64,000 bases of DNA, taken from the NCBI RefSeq assembly GCF_007829955.1, contig NZ_VIWX01000001.1:1860001-1924000 (forward strand), given 5' to 3'. Numbering within the stretch: the stretch's first letter is position 1; the number at the start of each line of letters is the position of its first letter. Positions 33,646 through 45,871 of this stretch are shown piece by piece. The stretch is from Saccharopolyspora dendranthemae (lineage in GTDB: Bacteria > Actinomycetota > Actinomycetes > Mycobacteriales > Pseudonocardiaceae). Both the position numbers and the translations under genes were made by a program. The notes beneath the pieces are model-generated. The model was not told the origin of the DNA, did no database searches, and worked only from the letters and a program-made list of their open reading frames with translations.

Positions 33646-33693
33646 GGGAACCTCTTTTCCGGCAAGCCACTCACCTGGGGATTCGCGCGCACG

Positions 33694-33718
33694 GGATGAC
33701 AGGAAGGTTCCCATGCGC
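33694..33718 (-). repeat. Dispersed GGGAACC repeat, reverse copy
   Basis: GGATGACAGGAAGGTTCCC then ATGCGC, 35 bases upstream of the Nudix gene start. A false ATG within the repeat can extend the Nudix frame. Confidence 0.8.
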
Positions 33719-33752
33719 ACCTGCGGCCTCGATGAGCGGCAGGATGGGTCCC

Positions 33753-34292
33753 ATGCAGCAGACCAGCAGTCGCGAGGTGTATGCGAATCCGTGGATGTCA
33801 GTGCGGGAGGACGGTGTCCGGCGCGACGACGGTTCCACCGGCGTCTACGGCGTCATCGACAAGCCGAACTACGCATTGGTCATCCCGTTCGACGGCAACC
33901 GCCTGCACCTGGTCGAGCAGTTCCGCTATCCCCTGGGCATGCGCCGCTGGGAGTTCCCGCAAGGCACGGCACCTGATCGCGCGGACGTCGAGGCCGACGT
34001 GCTCGCGGCGCGCGAATTGCGCGAGGAAACCGGGCTGCGCGCGGCGAGCATGCTGGACCTCGGGCCTCTCGACGTCGCGCCCGGCATGTCCAGCCAGCGT
34101 GGCCGGGTGTTCCTGGCCACCGGGCTCACCGAAGGCGCGCACGAACGCGAGCACGAGGAACAGGACATGCGCACGGCCTGGTTCAGCCGGGACGAGTTCG
34201 AGAAGATGATCGCGGCAGGCGACATCACCGATGCGCAGTCGATCGCCGCCTACGCGCTGTTCCTGCTGCACGAACGCAGGCGTGCCGCCTGA
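33753..34292 (+). CDS. Nudix hydrolase (ADP-ribose pyrophosphatase-like)
   Basis: The 179-residue protein has the Nudix box ending RELREETGL, preceded by RWEFPQGTAPDRADVEADVLAA, and a following MLDLGPLDVAPGMSSQRGRVFLATGL as in ADP-sugar pyrophosphatases. It probably cleaves a nucleoside diphosphate linked to another group. The ATG at 33753 follows AGGATGGG. It ends one base before the end of the convergent monooxygenase-domain gene. Confidence 0.88.
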   Translation: MQQTSSREVYANPWMSVREDGVRRDDGSTGVYGVIDKPNYALVIPFDGNRLHLVEQFRYPLGMRRWEFPQGTAPDRADVEADVLAARELREETGLRAASMLDLGPLDVAPGMSSQRGRVFLATGLTEGAHEREHEEQDMRTAWFSRDEFEKMIAAGDITDAQSIAAYALFLLHERRRAA

Positions 34293-34293
34293 T

Positions 34294-34617
34294 TCACAAG
34301 CCGACGCCGCCGAGCGCGTCCAGGTCAACCTGCTCCGGCGGTTCGGCGAGGATTCCCAGCACGTCGTTGAGGTCGATGTCGGCGTGCGTGGCCACCGTCG
34401 TGGCCAGCGCCGCGTCGGCACTGGCGTAATCCGTCCACGCTTCGATCACTCGAACCGTGTCGGACGATTCCGCGTCGCGGCTGACCAGGTACAGCTCGCA
34501 GCCCCACGATCCGCGCAGGCCCTCCGCCACTTGCATCATGATCGTGGCGAGCTCGTCTCCCCTCCCGGGTTTCGCGGTGAAGGTCATGATGCGGCCGACC
34601 CGCGTGGTGGTGCTCAT
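34294..34617 (-). CDS. ABM-domain (antibiotic biosynthesis monooxygenase-like) protein
   Basis: The 107-residue single-domain ferredoxin-fold protein has IMTFTAKPGRGDELATIMMQVAEGL, then GCELYLVSRDAES and VRVIEAWTDYASADAAL, the ABM pattern. Members include small quinone- or haem-degrading oxygenases and many of unknown role. The ATG at 34617 follows AAAGGGAA. There is no biosynthetic cluster nearby, so a stress or housekeeping role is as likely as antibiotic synthesis. Confidence 0.82.
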   Translation of the reverse strand: MSTTTRVGRIMTFTAKPGRGDELATIMMQVAEGLRGSWGCELYLVSRDAESSDTVRVIEAWTDYASADAALATTVATHADIDLNDVLGILAEPPEQVDLDALGGVGL

Positions 34618-34706
34618 CGGTTCCCTTTCCGGATTCTCGCCTGTGCGCAGAGAACCTTAGCCACCCGAACCGCCGCAGTTGATCATCGGGACCGTCGCCG
34701 AACACA

Positions 34707-34752
34707 CCTGTGGCCGGCGATCCCGGTCTTGAGCGGGATCACCGGCCACAGG
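34707..34752 (-). terminator. Terminator of murA
   Basis: A 19-bp stem with one mismatch (34707-34725 with 34734-34752) and an eight-base loop, 11 bases after the murA stop. Confidence 0.85.
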
Positions 34753-34763
34753 AAGCCGAAGGT

Positions 34764-36026
34764 TCAGTCCGCGACGCGCTCGATGTCGGCGCCCAGGCCG
34801 CGGAGGTTCTCCACGAAGTTCGGGTATCCGCGGTCGATGTGGAAGACATCCCACACCTCGGTGTCACCGTCGGCGCACAACCCGGCCAGCACCAGGCCCA
34901 CACCAGCGCGGATGTCCGTGGCCCACACCGGTGCGCTGGACAACCGGTCCAATCCCCGCACCACCGCGTGATGACCGTCGGTGCGCGCGTCCGCGCCCAT
35001 CCGGACCAGCTCCTCGATGAACCGGAACCGCGACTCGAAGAGGTTCTCGGTGATCATCGAGGTGCCATCGGCGACGGCTGACAGCGCCAACGCCATCGGC
35101 TGCAGGTCCGTCGGGAACCCCGGAAAGGGCAGGGTCACGTAGTCGACGGCCTTCGGACGCTCCGGCATGACCACCCGGAAGCTCTCCTCGTCGGTGGTCA
35201 CCTCCGCGCCCGCGCTGCGCAGCTTCTCCAGCATCAAGTTGGTGTGCTGCGGGTCGACCCCGTTGACCGTGATGTCACCGCGAGTGGCAGCAGCCGCGAA
35301 TGCCCAGGTCGCGCCCACGATGCGGTCGCCGATGACGCGGTGCTCCACTGCGCGCATCGAGGAGACCCCGTGCACGGTCAGCGTTGAGGTGCCCGCGCCC
35401 TCGATCTTGGCGCCCATCTGCTGGAGCATCACGCAGAGGTCGACGATCTCCGGCTCGCGGGCCGCGTTGTCGATGACCGTGGTGCCTTCGGCCAGCACCG
35501 CGGCCATCAGGATGTTCTCCGTGGCGCCCACGCTCGGGAAGTCCAGCCAGATCTGCGCGCCCTGCAGGTTCTCGGCCTCGGCCACCACGGCGCCGTGCTC
35601 GATGTGGCTGGCCGCCCCCAGCTTTCGCAGCCCGTTCTGGTGCATGTCCAGGGGGCGCGAACCGATCGCGTCACCGCCGGGAAGGGTGACCACTGCGCGA
35701 CGGCAGCGCGCCACGAGCGGTCCCAGCACGCACACCGAGGCGCGCAGCTTCCCCATGGAAGGCGAAATCGCTTCGTGGCTGACCGTGGAGGGCGTGGTGA
35801 TGCGCACCGTGCCGCCGTCGATCGTCACCTCGCAGCCGAGGCTGCGCAGGACGTCGGCCATCAGCGGAACGTCCAGGATCTCGGGACAGTTCACGATCGT
35901 CGTCGTGCCTTCGGCAAGCAGCGCAGCGGCCATCAGCTTCAGGACGCTGTTCTTCGCACCGACCACGTCCACCGTGCCGACGAGGCGCGCTCCGCCGCGA
36001 ACTCGGAAGTGCTCACTCACGAGCAT
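34764..36026 (-). CDS. murA: UDP-GlcNAc 1-carboxyvinyltransferase, Asp-type active site
   Basis: The 420-residue MurA performs the first committed step of peptidoglycan synthesis, adding enolpyruvate to UDP-GlcNAc. It shows [20 protein letters not shown] at the N-terminus, [16 protein letters not shown] in the middle and [14 protein letters not shown] later. The catalytic loop reads [14 protein letters not shown]: Asp119 stands where most bacteria have Cys, as in the Mycobacterium tuberculosis enzyme. That change is known to prevent alkylation by fosfomycin. The ATG at 36026 is used; a GTG two codons on is an alternative. Confidence 0.95.
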   Translation of the reverse strand: MLVSEHFRVRGGARLVGTVDVVGAKNSVLKLMAAALLAEGTTTIVNCPEILDVPLMADVLRSLGCEVTIDGGTVRITTPSTVSHEAISPSMGKLRASVCVLGPLVARCRRAVVTLPGGDAIGSRPLDMHQNGLRKLGAASHIEHGAVVAEAENLQGAQIWLDFPSVGATENILMAAVLAEGTTVIDNAAREPEIVDLCVMLQQMGAKIEGAGTSTLTVHGVSSMRAVEHRVIGDRIVGATWAFAAAATRGDITVNGVDPQHTNLMLEKLRSAGAEVTTDEESFRVVMPERPKAVDYVTLPFPGFPTDLQPMALALSAVADGTSMITENLFESRFRFIEELVRMGADARTDGHHAVVRGLDRLSSAPVWATDIRAGVGLVLAGLCADGDTEVWDVFHIDRGYPNFVENLRGLGADIERVAD

Positions 36027-36070
36027 CGAGGTTACGGCCCTCGTCCAGTCCACATCGGGGCGGGTCACGA

Positions 36071-36176
36071 GCGGGTGAGGGAACCTTCCTCCCGCCGGGT
36101 GGCGAGCCGGGGAGCCTTCCTGTCACCGGCGGTGCCGCAGCGGCAGGTGTGGTGCATGGGAACCTTCCTGTCACTT
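36071..36176 (+). repeat. Three tandem forward copies of the GGGAACC repeat
   Basis: Copies at 36071-36093 (GGTGAGGGAACCTTCCTCCC, degenerate end), 36102-36127 (GCGAGCCGGGGAGCCTTCCT..., one core change) and 36151-36176 (GCATGGGAACCTTCCTGTCA..., full match). They fill the divergent region between murA and the adenosyltransferase gene. This is the densest cluster in the window. Confidence 0.8.
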
Positions 36177-36208
36177 CCCAGCGACACGGTCACGCCTACG
36201 CTGTGGGC

Positions 36209-36781
36209 ATGGCAGTCCACTTGACGAAGATCTACACGCGGGCCGGAGACGCGGGCACCACGCGTTTGTCGGACAACTCGAAGGTCCACAAGACCGATCC
36301 GCGCCTGGTCGCCTACGCCGACGTGGACGAGACGAACTCCGTGCTGGGCGTGGCTCTGGCGACGGCTCAGCTTCCCGACGACGTCGTCGCGGCACTGCAC
36401 GCGGTGCAGAACGACCTGTTCGACGTGGGCGCGGACCTGTCGACGCCCGTGGTGGAGGATCCCGAGTTCCCCCCTCTGCGGGTCGCGCAGAACTACATCG
36501 ACCGGCTCGAGAGCTGGTGCGACGAGTTCAACTCGCGGCTCGGCAAGCTCGACTCGTTCATCCTGCCCGGCGGCACTCCCGGCGCCGCTGTGCTGCACCA
36601 GGCCCGCTGCGTGGCACGCCGGGCGGAGCGCGCGGCCTGGGCGCTGCAGGAAGCCGATCCCGAGCGCACCTCGGCGCTGCCGGCGAAGTACCTCAACCGG
36701 CTCTCGGATCTGCTGTTCATCCTGGCCCGGGTCGCCAATCCGGACGGCGATGTGTTGTGGAAGCCGGGCGGCAACGCCTAG
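36209..36781 (+). CDS. Cob(I)yrinic acid a,c-diamide adenosyltransferase, PduO type
   Basis: The 190-residue enzyme transfers the adenosyl group of ATP to cob(I)alamin to make adenosylcobalamin. Family marks are KIYTRAGDAGTTRLSDNSKVHKTDPRLVAYADVDETNSVLG at the N-terminus, SFILPGGTPGAAVLHQARCVARRAERA and the C-terminal LNRLSDLLFILARVAN. Adenosylcobalamin serves methylmalonyl-CoA mutase, which fits the epimerase gene elsewhere in the window. Mycobacteria also keep a homologue next to murA. The stop codon overlaps that of the convergent acetyltransferase gene (CTAG). Confidence 0.92.
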   Translation: MAVHLTKIYTRAGDAGTTRLSDNSKVHKTDPRLVAYADVDETNSVLGVALATAQLPDDVVAALHAVQNDLFDVGADLSTPVVEDPEFPPLRVAQNYIDRLESWCDEFNSRLGKLDSFILPGGTPGAAVLHQARCVARRAERAAWALQEADPERTSALPAKYLNRLSDLLFILARVANPDGDVLWKPGGNA

Positions 36782-37248
36782 AGCCCCTTGCCGAAGCAGC
36801 GGCTGTCGGGGTCGCAGCGGTAGACGCCGAAGTTCTCGATCCGCTCGTAGCCCGAGGAGACGTAGAGCCCGATCGCCTCGGGCTGCTTGGTGCCGGTCTC
36901 CAGCACCAGTCGTGTGCGCCCGGCCAGCGCGGCCGCGGACTCCAGCTCGGCGAGCATCCGCCTGGACCATCCGCTGCCTCGCTGACCGGGGACGATGTAC
37001 ATGCGCTTGAGCTCAGCGTCGCCGTCCTCGAACCCCTCCTCGTCGGCGTCGTGCACGCGCCAGCCGCCGGAGGCCACCGGCTCATCGCCCAGGTACCCGA
37101 GCATGAACAGCCCCTGCGGCGGGCAGAACTCCGCCGGGTCGACCGGTGTCAGGTCCGCCTCGCCGTAGCGCACGACGTACTCCTGCTGCAGAGCCTCGAT
37201 CAACCGCTCGGAATCGGGGTGGTCGTAAGCGACGATCTCGATGCGCAC
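36778..37248 (-). CDS. GNAT N-acetyltransferase
   Basis: The 156-residue acetyltransferase starts RIEIVAYDHPDSERLIEALQQEYVVRYGE and contains FMLGYLGDEPVASGGWRVH, LKRMYIVPGQRGSGWSRRMLAELE (the acetyl-CoA pyrophosphate loop) and KQPEAIGLYVSSGYERIENFGVY. The GTG at 37248 is chosen because upstream codons belong to the next gene region; the ribosome-binding site is weak. It shares four bases of its end with the adenosyltransferase gene and sits 29 bases after a related but frameshifted acetyltransferase gene. Confidence 0.85.
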   Translation of the reverse strand: MRIEIVAYDHPDSERLIEALQQEYVVRYGEADLTPVDPAEFCPPQGLFMLGYLGDEPVASGGWRVHDADEEGFEDGDAELKRMYIVPGQRGSGWSRRMLAELESAAALAGRTRLVLETGTKQPEAIGLYVSSGYERIENFGVYRCDPDSRCFGKGL

Positions 37249-37277
37249 ACCCGCAGCGTAAACGGCTCCACGCCTGG

Positions 37278-37749
37278 TCAGCGAAGGCCTTTTTCGAACC
37301 AGTGCGCGGCGTAGGGGTTGTCGTTGTAGGCGGGAATCTCGGTGTACCCGGCCTTGGCGTACATGGCCTGCGCCTCGCCGAGCTCGGCGGCGGTGTCCAG
37401 CCGGACCCGCGCGCACCCCAGGCGTCTCGCCTGATCTTCCAGGCTGTTCAGCAGTGCGCGACCGGCTCCCCTGCCGCGCAACTCAGGTGAGATCCACATC
37501 CGCTTGATCTCGGCGATCCCATCAGGCGTGGTCCGCACCCCACCGCACCCCAGCACCGAACCGGCGGCCCGCACCAGCAGGAACGCGCCCTTCGGGGGCG
37601 TGAAATCGTCGCCAGCGGGCGCAGTGCCCTGACCCGGATCGGAATCCCTCCGGAAAGCGCTCCACGAGCTCAGCGACGTACTGAGCCAACGCCTGCTGCG
37701 CCTCGGGGCTGTCGAAGGACTCCGGCTGGATGGTGAATTGCTCGCTCAC
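37278..37749 (-). pseudogene. GNAT acetyltransferase gene broken by one extra base
   Basis: The N-terminal part (from the GTG at 37749: SEQFTIQPESFDSPEAQQALAQYVAELVERFPEGF) and the C-terminal part (TAPAGDDFTPPKGAFLLVRA, then GGVRTTPDGIAEIKRMWISPELRGRGAGRALLNSLE) are in different frames. Dropping one base near 37641 joins them into a continuous GNAT of about 156 residues, the same length as its neighbour. Either the gene is inactivated or there is a sequencing error. If intact, it would be a tandem partner of the downstream acetyltransferase. Confidence 0.7.
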
Positions 37750-37798
37750 GCCGTCCAGTCTCCGCAATTCCGCCCGCCGAGGCCGAGCTGGGGACCGC

Positions 37799-37864
37799 CG
37801 CGAGCATGGGAACCTTCCTGCCACTCCGGCCCCGGCGAATGACAGGAAGGTTCCCATGCTCGCG
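37799..37864. repeat. Inverted pair of the dispersed repeat, 25-bp arms
   Basis: The forward arm 37799-37823 and reverse arm 37840-37864 match at 24 of 25 positions around a 16-base loop. This is the longest and cleanest hairpin of the family. It lies between the DUF2550 terminator and the broken acetyltransferase gene. Confidence 0.88.
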
Positions 37865-37876
37865 CCCCAAGGCACG

Positions 37877-37906
37877 AAAAAGCGGGGCCCGTGGTTGGAC
37901 CCCGCT
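37877..37906 (-). terminator. Terminator after DUF2550 (end of the atp region)
   Basis: A seven-bp GC stem (37881-37887 with 37900-37906), extendable across a mismatch, followed on the minus strand by TTTTTCG. It lies 17 bases after the DUF2550 gene. Confidence 0.75.
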
Positions 37907-37922
37907 GTTGTTCGTCGGCGTT

Positions 37923-38360
37923 CTACGACGCCCACGGCACCGAACGTCCCGGCGGTGCCGATTCGAGCCAGGACAGGAAGCCGGTCAGCGCGTCGCTGTT
38001 CATCGCCAGCTCCAGGTCCGGTCCGGTGAGGTCCAGGACGGTGGAGCCGCCCGGCATCGCGTACGCCTCGGCGACCGAGGGTTCGCGTCGTTGGGCGATG
38101 TCCACGGTGCGCCGGTTGATCACCCAGTTCGGGCCGGAGCGAAGGCTCAGGATGCGGTACCAGGCGAATTCCTCGCCGCGGTAGTGCGCCACACCCAGCT
38201 GCCACCCGCGTCCTTTGCCATCGGTGGCGCGCAGCGCCACGTCGATGCCTCCGACCCGCAGTTCGCGCACTCGTCGCCACGCCAGCAGGCCCACCACCAG
38301 GGCGGCGGCTAGCACCAGCAGCACCAAGGCTACGACGAGCAACACGACCGGCGACCCCAT
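37923..38360 (-). CDS. DUF2550 membrane-anchored protein
   Basis: The 145-residue protein has one N-terminal membrane helix (VVLLVVALVLLVLAAALVVGLLAWRR) and a cytosolic domain with GRGWQLGVAHYRGEEFAWYRILSLRSGPNWVINRR, the DUF2550 pattern. In mycobacteria the homologue also lies directly after atpC. It starts ten bases after the atpC stop and is probably in the same operon. The function is unknown. Confidence 0.87.
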   Translation of the reverse strand: MGSPVVLLVVALVLLVLAAALVVGLLAWRRVRELRVGGIDVALRATDGKGRGWQLGVAHYRGEEFAWYRILSLRSGPNWVINRRTVDIAQRREPSVAEAYAMPGGSTVLDLTGPDLELAMNSDALTGFLSWLESAPPGRSVPWAS

Positions 38361-38370
38361 GCTGGCCCGA

Positions 38371-38736
38371 TCAGTCCGTCTGGCCCGCTGCTCGCAATCG
38401 GGCAGACGCCTGCGTTCTGGCCAGCTCGTCCTCGCTCGTGACGTCCTTGCGGGCCTGCGCCACGTCGATCTCGTGGGCCAGCTCCGCGGACTCGGCGAGC
38501 ACGCTCACGCCGTCGCCGGACACCGAGAGGAAACCACCGTGCACCGCAGCGGTCACGGTCTCCTTGTCAGTGGTGGTGATGCGCACGACGCCACCGTCGA
38601 CCAGCTGCCCCAGCAGCGGTTCGTGGCCCGGCAGGATGCCGATCACTCCTTCAGCGGTCTGCGCGACCACCGAGGTCGCCTCCCCGGACCACAGCAGGCG
38701 CTCGACGGCGACCAGTTGGACGGACATGTTGGCCAC
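38371..38736 (-). CDS. atpC: F0F1 ATP synthase epsilon subunit
   Basis: The 121-residue epsilon subunit has the N-terminal beta-sandwich ([41 protein letters not shown]) and a short C-terminal helical part ([25 protein letters not shown]), as in other actinobacteria. It links the rotor to the catalytic head and damps ATP hydrolysis. The GTG at 38736 follows AAAGGAG. A 171-base gap with two tandem hairpins separates it from atpD, so its level may be set separately. Confidence 0.93.
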   Translation of the reverse strand: MANMSVQLVAVERLLWSGEATSVVAQTAEGVIGILPGHEPLLGQLVDGGVVRITTTDKETVTAAVHGGFLSVSGDGVSVLAESAELAHEIDVAQARKDVTSEDELARTQASARLRAAGQTD

Positions 38737-38828
38737 GCGCGTCTCCTTTGTCGGGTGTGTGCGGGCAGTCTAGCCAACGCCACCAGGGCGATCTGGACTG
38801 ACCGGGCCGGAAATGCCTAGCGGCAAAG

Positions 38829-38902
38829 GGGGTCGGGACCCGTCGGGCCCCGACCCCGCTCGCCGGTCTTCACCACTCCCCGCCCGGCTCGCGAGCGGGG
38901 AG
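38829..38902 (-). promoter_or_regulatory. Tandem hairpins between atpD and atpC
   Basis: The first hairpin on the transcript is 38902-38876 (eight-bp stem, 11-base loop), starting six bases after the atpD stop. The second is 38857-38829 (nine-bp stem), followed by CCTTTG. They could attenuate read-through into atpC or stabilise the upstream mRNA. Confidence 0.55.
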
Positions 38903-38907
38903 GCAGC

Positions 38908-41260
<2,353 letters not shown>

Positions 41261-41271
41261 GGCTTATCCGG

Positions 41272-42915
<1,644 letters not shown>

Positions 42916-42963
42916 GTCTCGTTCCTGCCCTCGGTTAGTTCTTGGAAGGGAGTTGGTGTTGCG

Positions 42964-43003
42964 CGCCGCGCGCCCGGCCCGATGGTGCGACCGGGGCGCG
43001 GCG
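42964..43003 (-). promoter_or_regulatory. Intra-operon RNA hairpin between atpH and atpA
   Basis: A 13-bp GC-rich stem with one bulged base (42964-42977 with 42991-43003), seven bases after the atpH stop. There is no T-run after it, so it is more likely an mRNA processing or stability element than a terminator. Confidence 0.45.
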
Positions 43004-43009
43004 TCGGCA

Positions 43010-43840
43010 TCAGTCGGCCAGGTCGCGCCGCAGCGTCTGCAGGCGTCCCGTCACGCTGCCGTCGATGACCTCGTCACCGACCTTGATCAGCAGCCCGCCC
43101 TCGACACCCGGATCGACCTCCAGGTGCAGAGCGATCGGACGGGCGTAGATCCGCTGCAGGGTGCGCGACAACCGCTCCTGCTGTTCCGCGCTGAGCGGGA
43201 AAGCGGATCGGATGTGCGCCACCGAGCGTTCCCGGCGCTTCGCCGACAGCTCGGCCAGCTCTTCCAGCCCCTCGCTGACCCGCCGACCACGCGGCCGGGC
43301 CACGAGCTGCCGGACCAGTTCGAGGGTCACCGGCTCGACCTTGCCCTCGATGAGCCGATCCAGCACAGCGGTCTTGCTGGCGGGATCCCCGGAGGGGTCC
43401 GACAGCAAGCGCTCCAGGTCCACCTCCGAGCCGATGATGCGGCCCAGCCGGAACAGCTCGTCCTCGACGGCGTCGAGGCGACCTGCCCGTTCAGCCTGCA
43501 CCAGCAGCGCGGTGCGGGCGAGCTGCTCGAGCCCGCCCACCAGATCACCCGGGGTCGACCAGCGTGCGCGGACGGCTTCGACGACCACCGGCAGTGCCCG
43601 GGCGCCGACCTTGGGCTCCAGCAACCCGCGAGCCAGGTTCTCCCTGGACTGCGCGTCGGTGGAGGCGTCGGCGAGAGCCCGCCGGAGCGTGGACTCACGG
43701 CCCAGCAGAGCGGCCACGCCGAAAAGCTCGTCGGCGAGCCCGGTGATCTCCGCAGCCTGAGCCCCGTCAGTGGCCTGCAGCAACTGCAGCTGACTCGCTG
43801 CCATTGCTTCACGGCTCGCGGCGTTCACGAGGGTGCTCAA
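43010..43840 (-). CDS. atpH: F0F1 ATP synthase delta subunit
   Basis: The 276-residue peripheral-stalk subunit is longer than the ~180-residue enteric form but normal for actinobacteria. The C-terminal part carries the conserved [24 protein letters not shown] and [34 protein letters not shown]. It starts at the TTG at 43840, soon after the atpF stop. It fixes the alpha/beta head to subunit b. Confidence 0.94.
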   Translation of the reverse strand: MSTLVNAASREAMAASQLQLLQATDGAQAAEITGLADELFGVAALLGRESTLRRALADASTDAQSRENLARGLLEPKVGARALPVVVEAVRARWSTPGDLVGGLEQLARTALLVQAERAGRLDAVEDELFRLGRIIGSEVDLERLLSDPSGDPASKTAVLDRLIEGKVEPVTLELVRQLVARPRGRRVSEGLEELAELSAKRRERSVAHIRSAFPLSAEQQERLSRTLQRIYARPIALHLEVDPGVEGGLLIKVGDEVIDGSVTGRLQTLRRDLAD

Positions 43841-43862
43841 CTCTCAGCGCCTTTCACTAGAT

Positions 43863-44423
43863 TCAGGGCTTGGCCGACTCGGCCGGGGCCGAGGTCGCGT
43901 CCAGCTCGTCGAGGAACCGGTCAACGGTGCCGCGACGACGCGACTCGTCCTCAAGGGACTCGCCGACCACTCGGCTGGCCAAGTCGACGGCCTGACGTCC
44001 CAGATCGGCGCGCAGTTCGGCGACGATCTGAGCCCGCTGGTGCGCCAACTGGGACTGGCCCTGGCTGACGATGCGCTCCGACTCGGTCTGAGCCTGCGTG
44101 CGCATCTCCTCCAGGATCTGCTGTCCCTCGGCACGGGCATCGTCGCGAATGCGCGCAGCCTCGGCGCGGGCCTCGGCCAGCTGCGACTTGTACTGCTCCA
44201 GGGTTCGCTGAGCATCGGCCTGCGCGGCCTCCGCCTTCGCGATCCCGCCCTCGATCCGCTCGCTGCGCTCCGCGTAGATCTTCTCGAAGCGCGGGACCGC
44301 GAACTTCCAGAGCACGAACAGCAGCAGCCCGAACGCGACGAGACCGACCACGATCTCCGCAGGCTCCGGGACGATCGGGTTGTGCTCGCCTTCAGCGGCC
44401 AGCAACATCTGGGTCTTCACCAC
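43863..44423 (-). CDS. atpF: F0F1 ATP synthase b subunit
   Basis: The 186-residue protein has one N-terminal membrane helix (AEIVVGLVAFGLLLFVLWKFAVPRFEKIYAER) and a long charged coiled coil forming the peripheral stalk. The GTG at 44423, four bases after GGGAGA, is chosen; the adjacent GTG at 44420 is equally possible and a TTG at 44435 overlaps the ribosome-binding site. Confidence 0.94.
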   Translation of the reverse strand: MVKTQMLLAAEGEHNPIVPEPAEIVVGLVAFGLLLFVLWKFAVPRFEKIYAERSERIEGGIAKAEAAQADAQRTLEQYKSQLAEARAEAARIRDDARAEGQQILEEMRTQAQTESERIVSQGQSQLAHQRAQIVAELRADLGRQAVDLASRVVGESLEDESRRRGTVDRFLDELDATSAPAESAKP

Positions 44424-44455
44424 AACGTCTCCCAACGCGTTGAGCCGTCAGATGA

Positions 44456-44713
44456 TCAGGCAGCCGACGCGATGAAGTAGACGACCAGACCGATCAGCGC
44501 CAGCACCTCGACCAGAACGAAGGAGATCCAGGCGATGCCCTGCAGCTGACCCTGGGCCTCCGGCTGACGGGCGGTGCCGTTGATGACGGCGGCCCAGATC
44601 AGACCAACGCCGATGCCCGGGCCGACGGCGCCGAGGCCGTAGCCGATCGCGGCGAGACCGGGGTTGATGTTGCCCGCAGCCTCAGCGGCCTGCGCGAGAA
44701 CGATGTTGCTCAC
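44456..44713 (-). CDS. atpE: F0F1 ATP synthase c subunit
   Basis: The 85-residue hairpin of two membrane helices forms the rotor ring: [32 protein letters not shown] and [20 protein letters not shown], with the proton-carrying Glu69. The polar loop ARQPE contacts gamma and epsilon. Two GTG starts are possible; the one at 44713 has better spacing from AAAGG than 44719 (87 aa). Confidence 0.95.
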   Translation of the reverse strand: MSNIVLAQAAEAAGNINPGLAAIGYGLGAVGPGIGVGLIWAAVINGTARQPEAQGQLQGIAWISFVLVEVLALIGLVVYFIASAA

Positions 44714-44818
44714 TTTCACTACCTTTCACTCGGTCCGCTTTACAAGGGCGGATCGACAGGTCCTTTTTCGGATCGGAAAGTCTTTGTCGTCGCCCGGTTC
44801 TTAATTTGTGTCAGGCCC

Positions 44819-45598
44819 TCAGTGGCCTTCGGCCAGCGCAGCACCGATGAAGTTCGCGGTGAGCAGGGCGAAGATGTAGGCCTGAAGCACCTGGATCAGG
44901 GCTTCGACAAAGGTCAGGGCGATAGCGAAGGCGAAAGCCACCACGGAGATGGGCTTGAACGCCACGCTCGCCTCGAGGAGCAGGTACTCACCGCCGAGCG
45001 TGAACACCAGCAGGATGAGGTGTCCGGCGAACATCGCGGCGAACACTCGGACCGCGAGAGCGGCCGGCTGCGCGACGAACTTCTGCAGGAACTCGATCGG
45101 CGCCAGCAGAACGTAGATCAGCTTCGGAACCCCGGGCGGGAACATGATGTGCTTGAAGTAACCCAGGAACCCGTGGCGGGCGAAGCCGACTCCGTGGAAC
45201 ACCAGGTAGACCACGGCTGCCAGCGCGATCGGGAAACCGATCTTGGACATCGTGGGGAACTGGATGATCGGGATGATCCCGAAGAGGTTGTTCACCAGCA
45301 CGAACGTGAACAGCGCGAAGATCAGCGGTACGAAAGGACGGAAGTCCTTGGCGCCGATCTGCTCCCGGGCGATCTTGTTCCGGCTGAACTCGTAGGCGAA
45401 CTCGGCCACGAACTGACCCTTGCCCGGAACCAGCTTCAGGTTTCGGGTCGCGATCAGGAAGTAGGCGCCCACGATGATCGCCGAAGCCACGACGAGAACC
45501 ATCGGCTTGGTGACTCCGCCGGCGATCGGCGGGAGGAAAAAGCTATCGGCGCCCGGCGGCTGGAATGTTCCGCCTTCGGCCAGCATCAGCGCGCCCAA
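44819..45598 (-). CDS. atpB: F0F1 ATP synthase a subunit
   Basis: The 259-residue proton-channel subunit has five or six membrane helices. The essential arginine is Arg184 in QPAALAVRVFAAMFAGHLILLV, and VEALIQVLQAYIFALLTANFIG closes the channel. The 273-base gap to atpI upstream holds no other gene and may carry the main operon promoter. It starts at the ATG at 45598. Confidence 0.96.
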   Translation of the reverse strand: MGALMLAEGGTFQPPGADSFFLPPIAGGVTKPMVLVVASAIIVGAYFLIATRNLKLVPGKGQFVAEFAYEFSRNKIAREQIGAKDFRPFVPLIFALFTFVLVNNLFGIIPIIQFPTMSKIGFPIALAAVVYLVFHGVGFARHGFLGYFKHIMFPPGVPKLIYVLLAPIEFLQKFVAQPAALAVRVFAAMFAGHLILLVFTLGGEYLLLEASVAFKPISVVAFAFAIALTFVEALIQVLQAYIFALLTANFIGAALAEGH

Positions 45599-45871
45599 CT
45601 GGGCTCCTTCCGGTTCTCCCGGCCGAACTTCACTCTTCCGGGGGAATCGTCACGTTTTGCACTTAACGTACCTGATACGCGATCCGGTACGCGGAGGGGC
45701 CCTCCCCACCGAGTGGTGCCTGAAGGCCGACCTTGTGGTGCCCTTCAACCCGCTGCGCAGGGAAGGCATTCGGGCAAACCCTACCAGCGGGTAAGTAGCC
45801 AACCGACATGCTGGGTGGCTACCCCTGCGAATGCACCCATCCGCAGGCCCGGATTACGCCGTGAGAACGGT

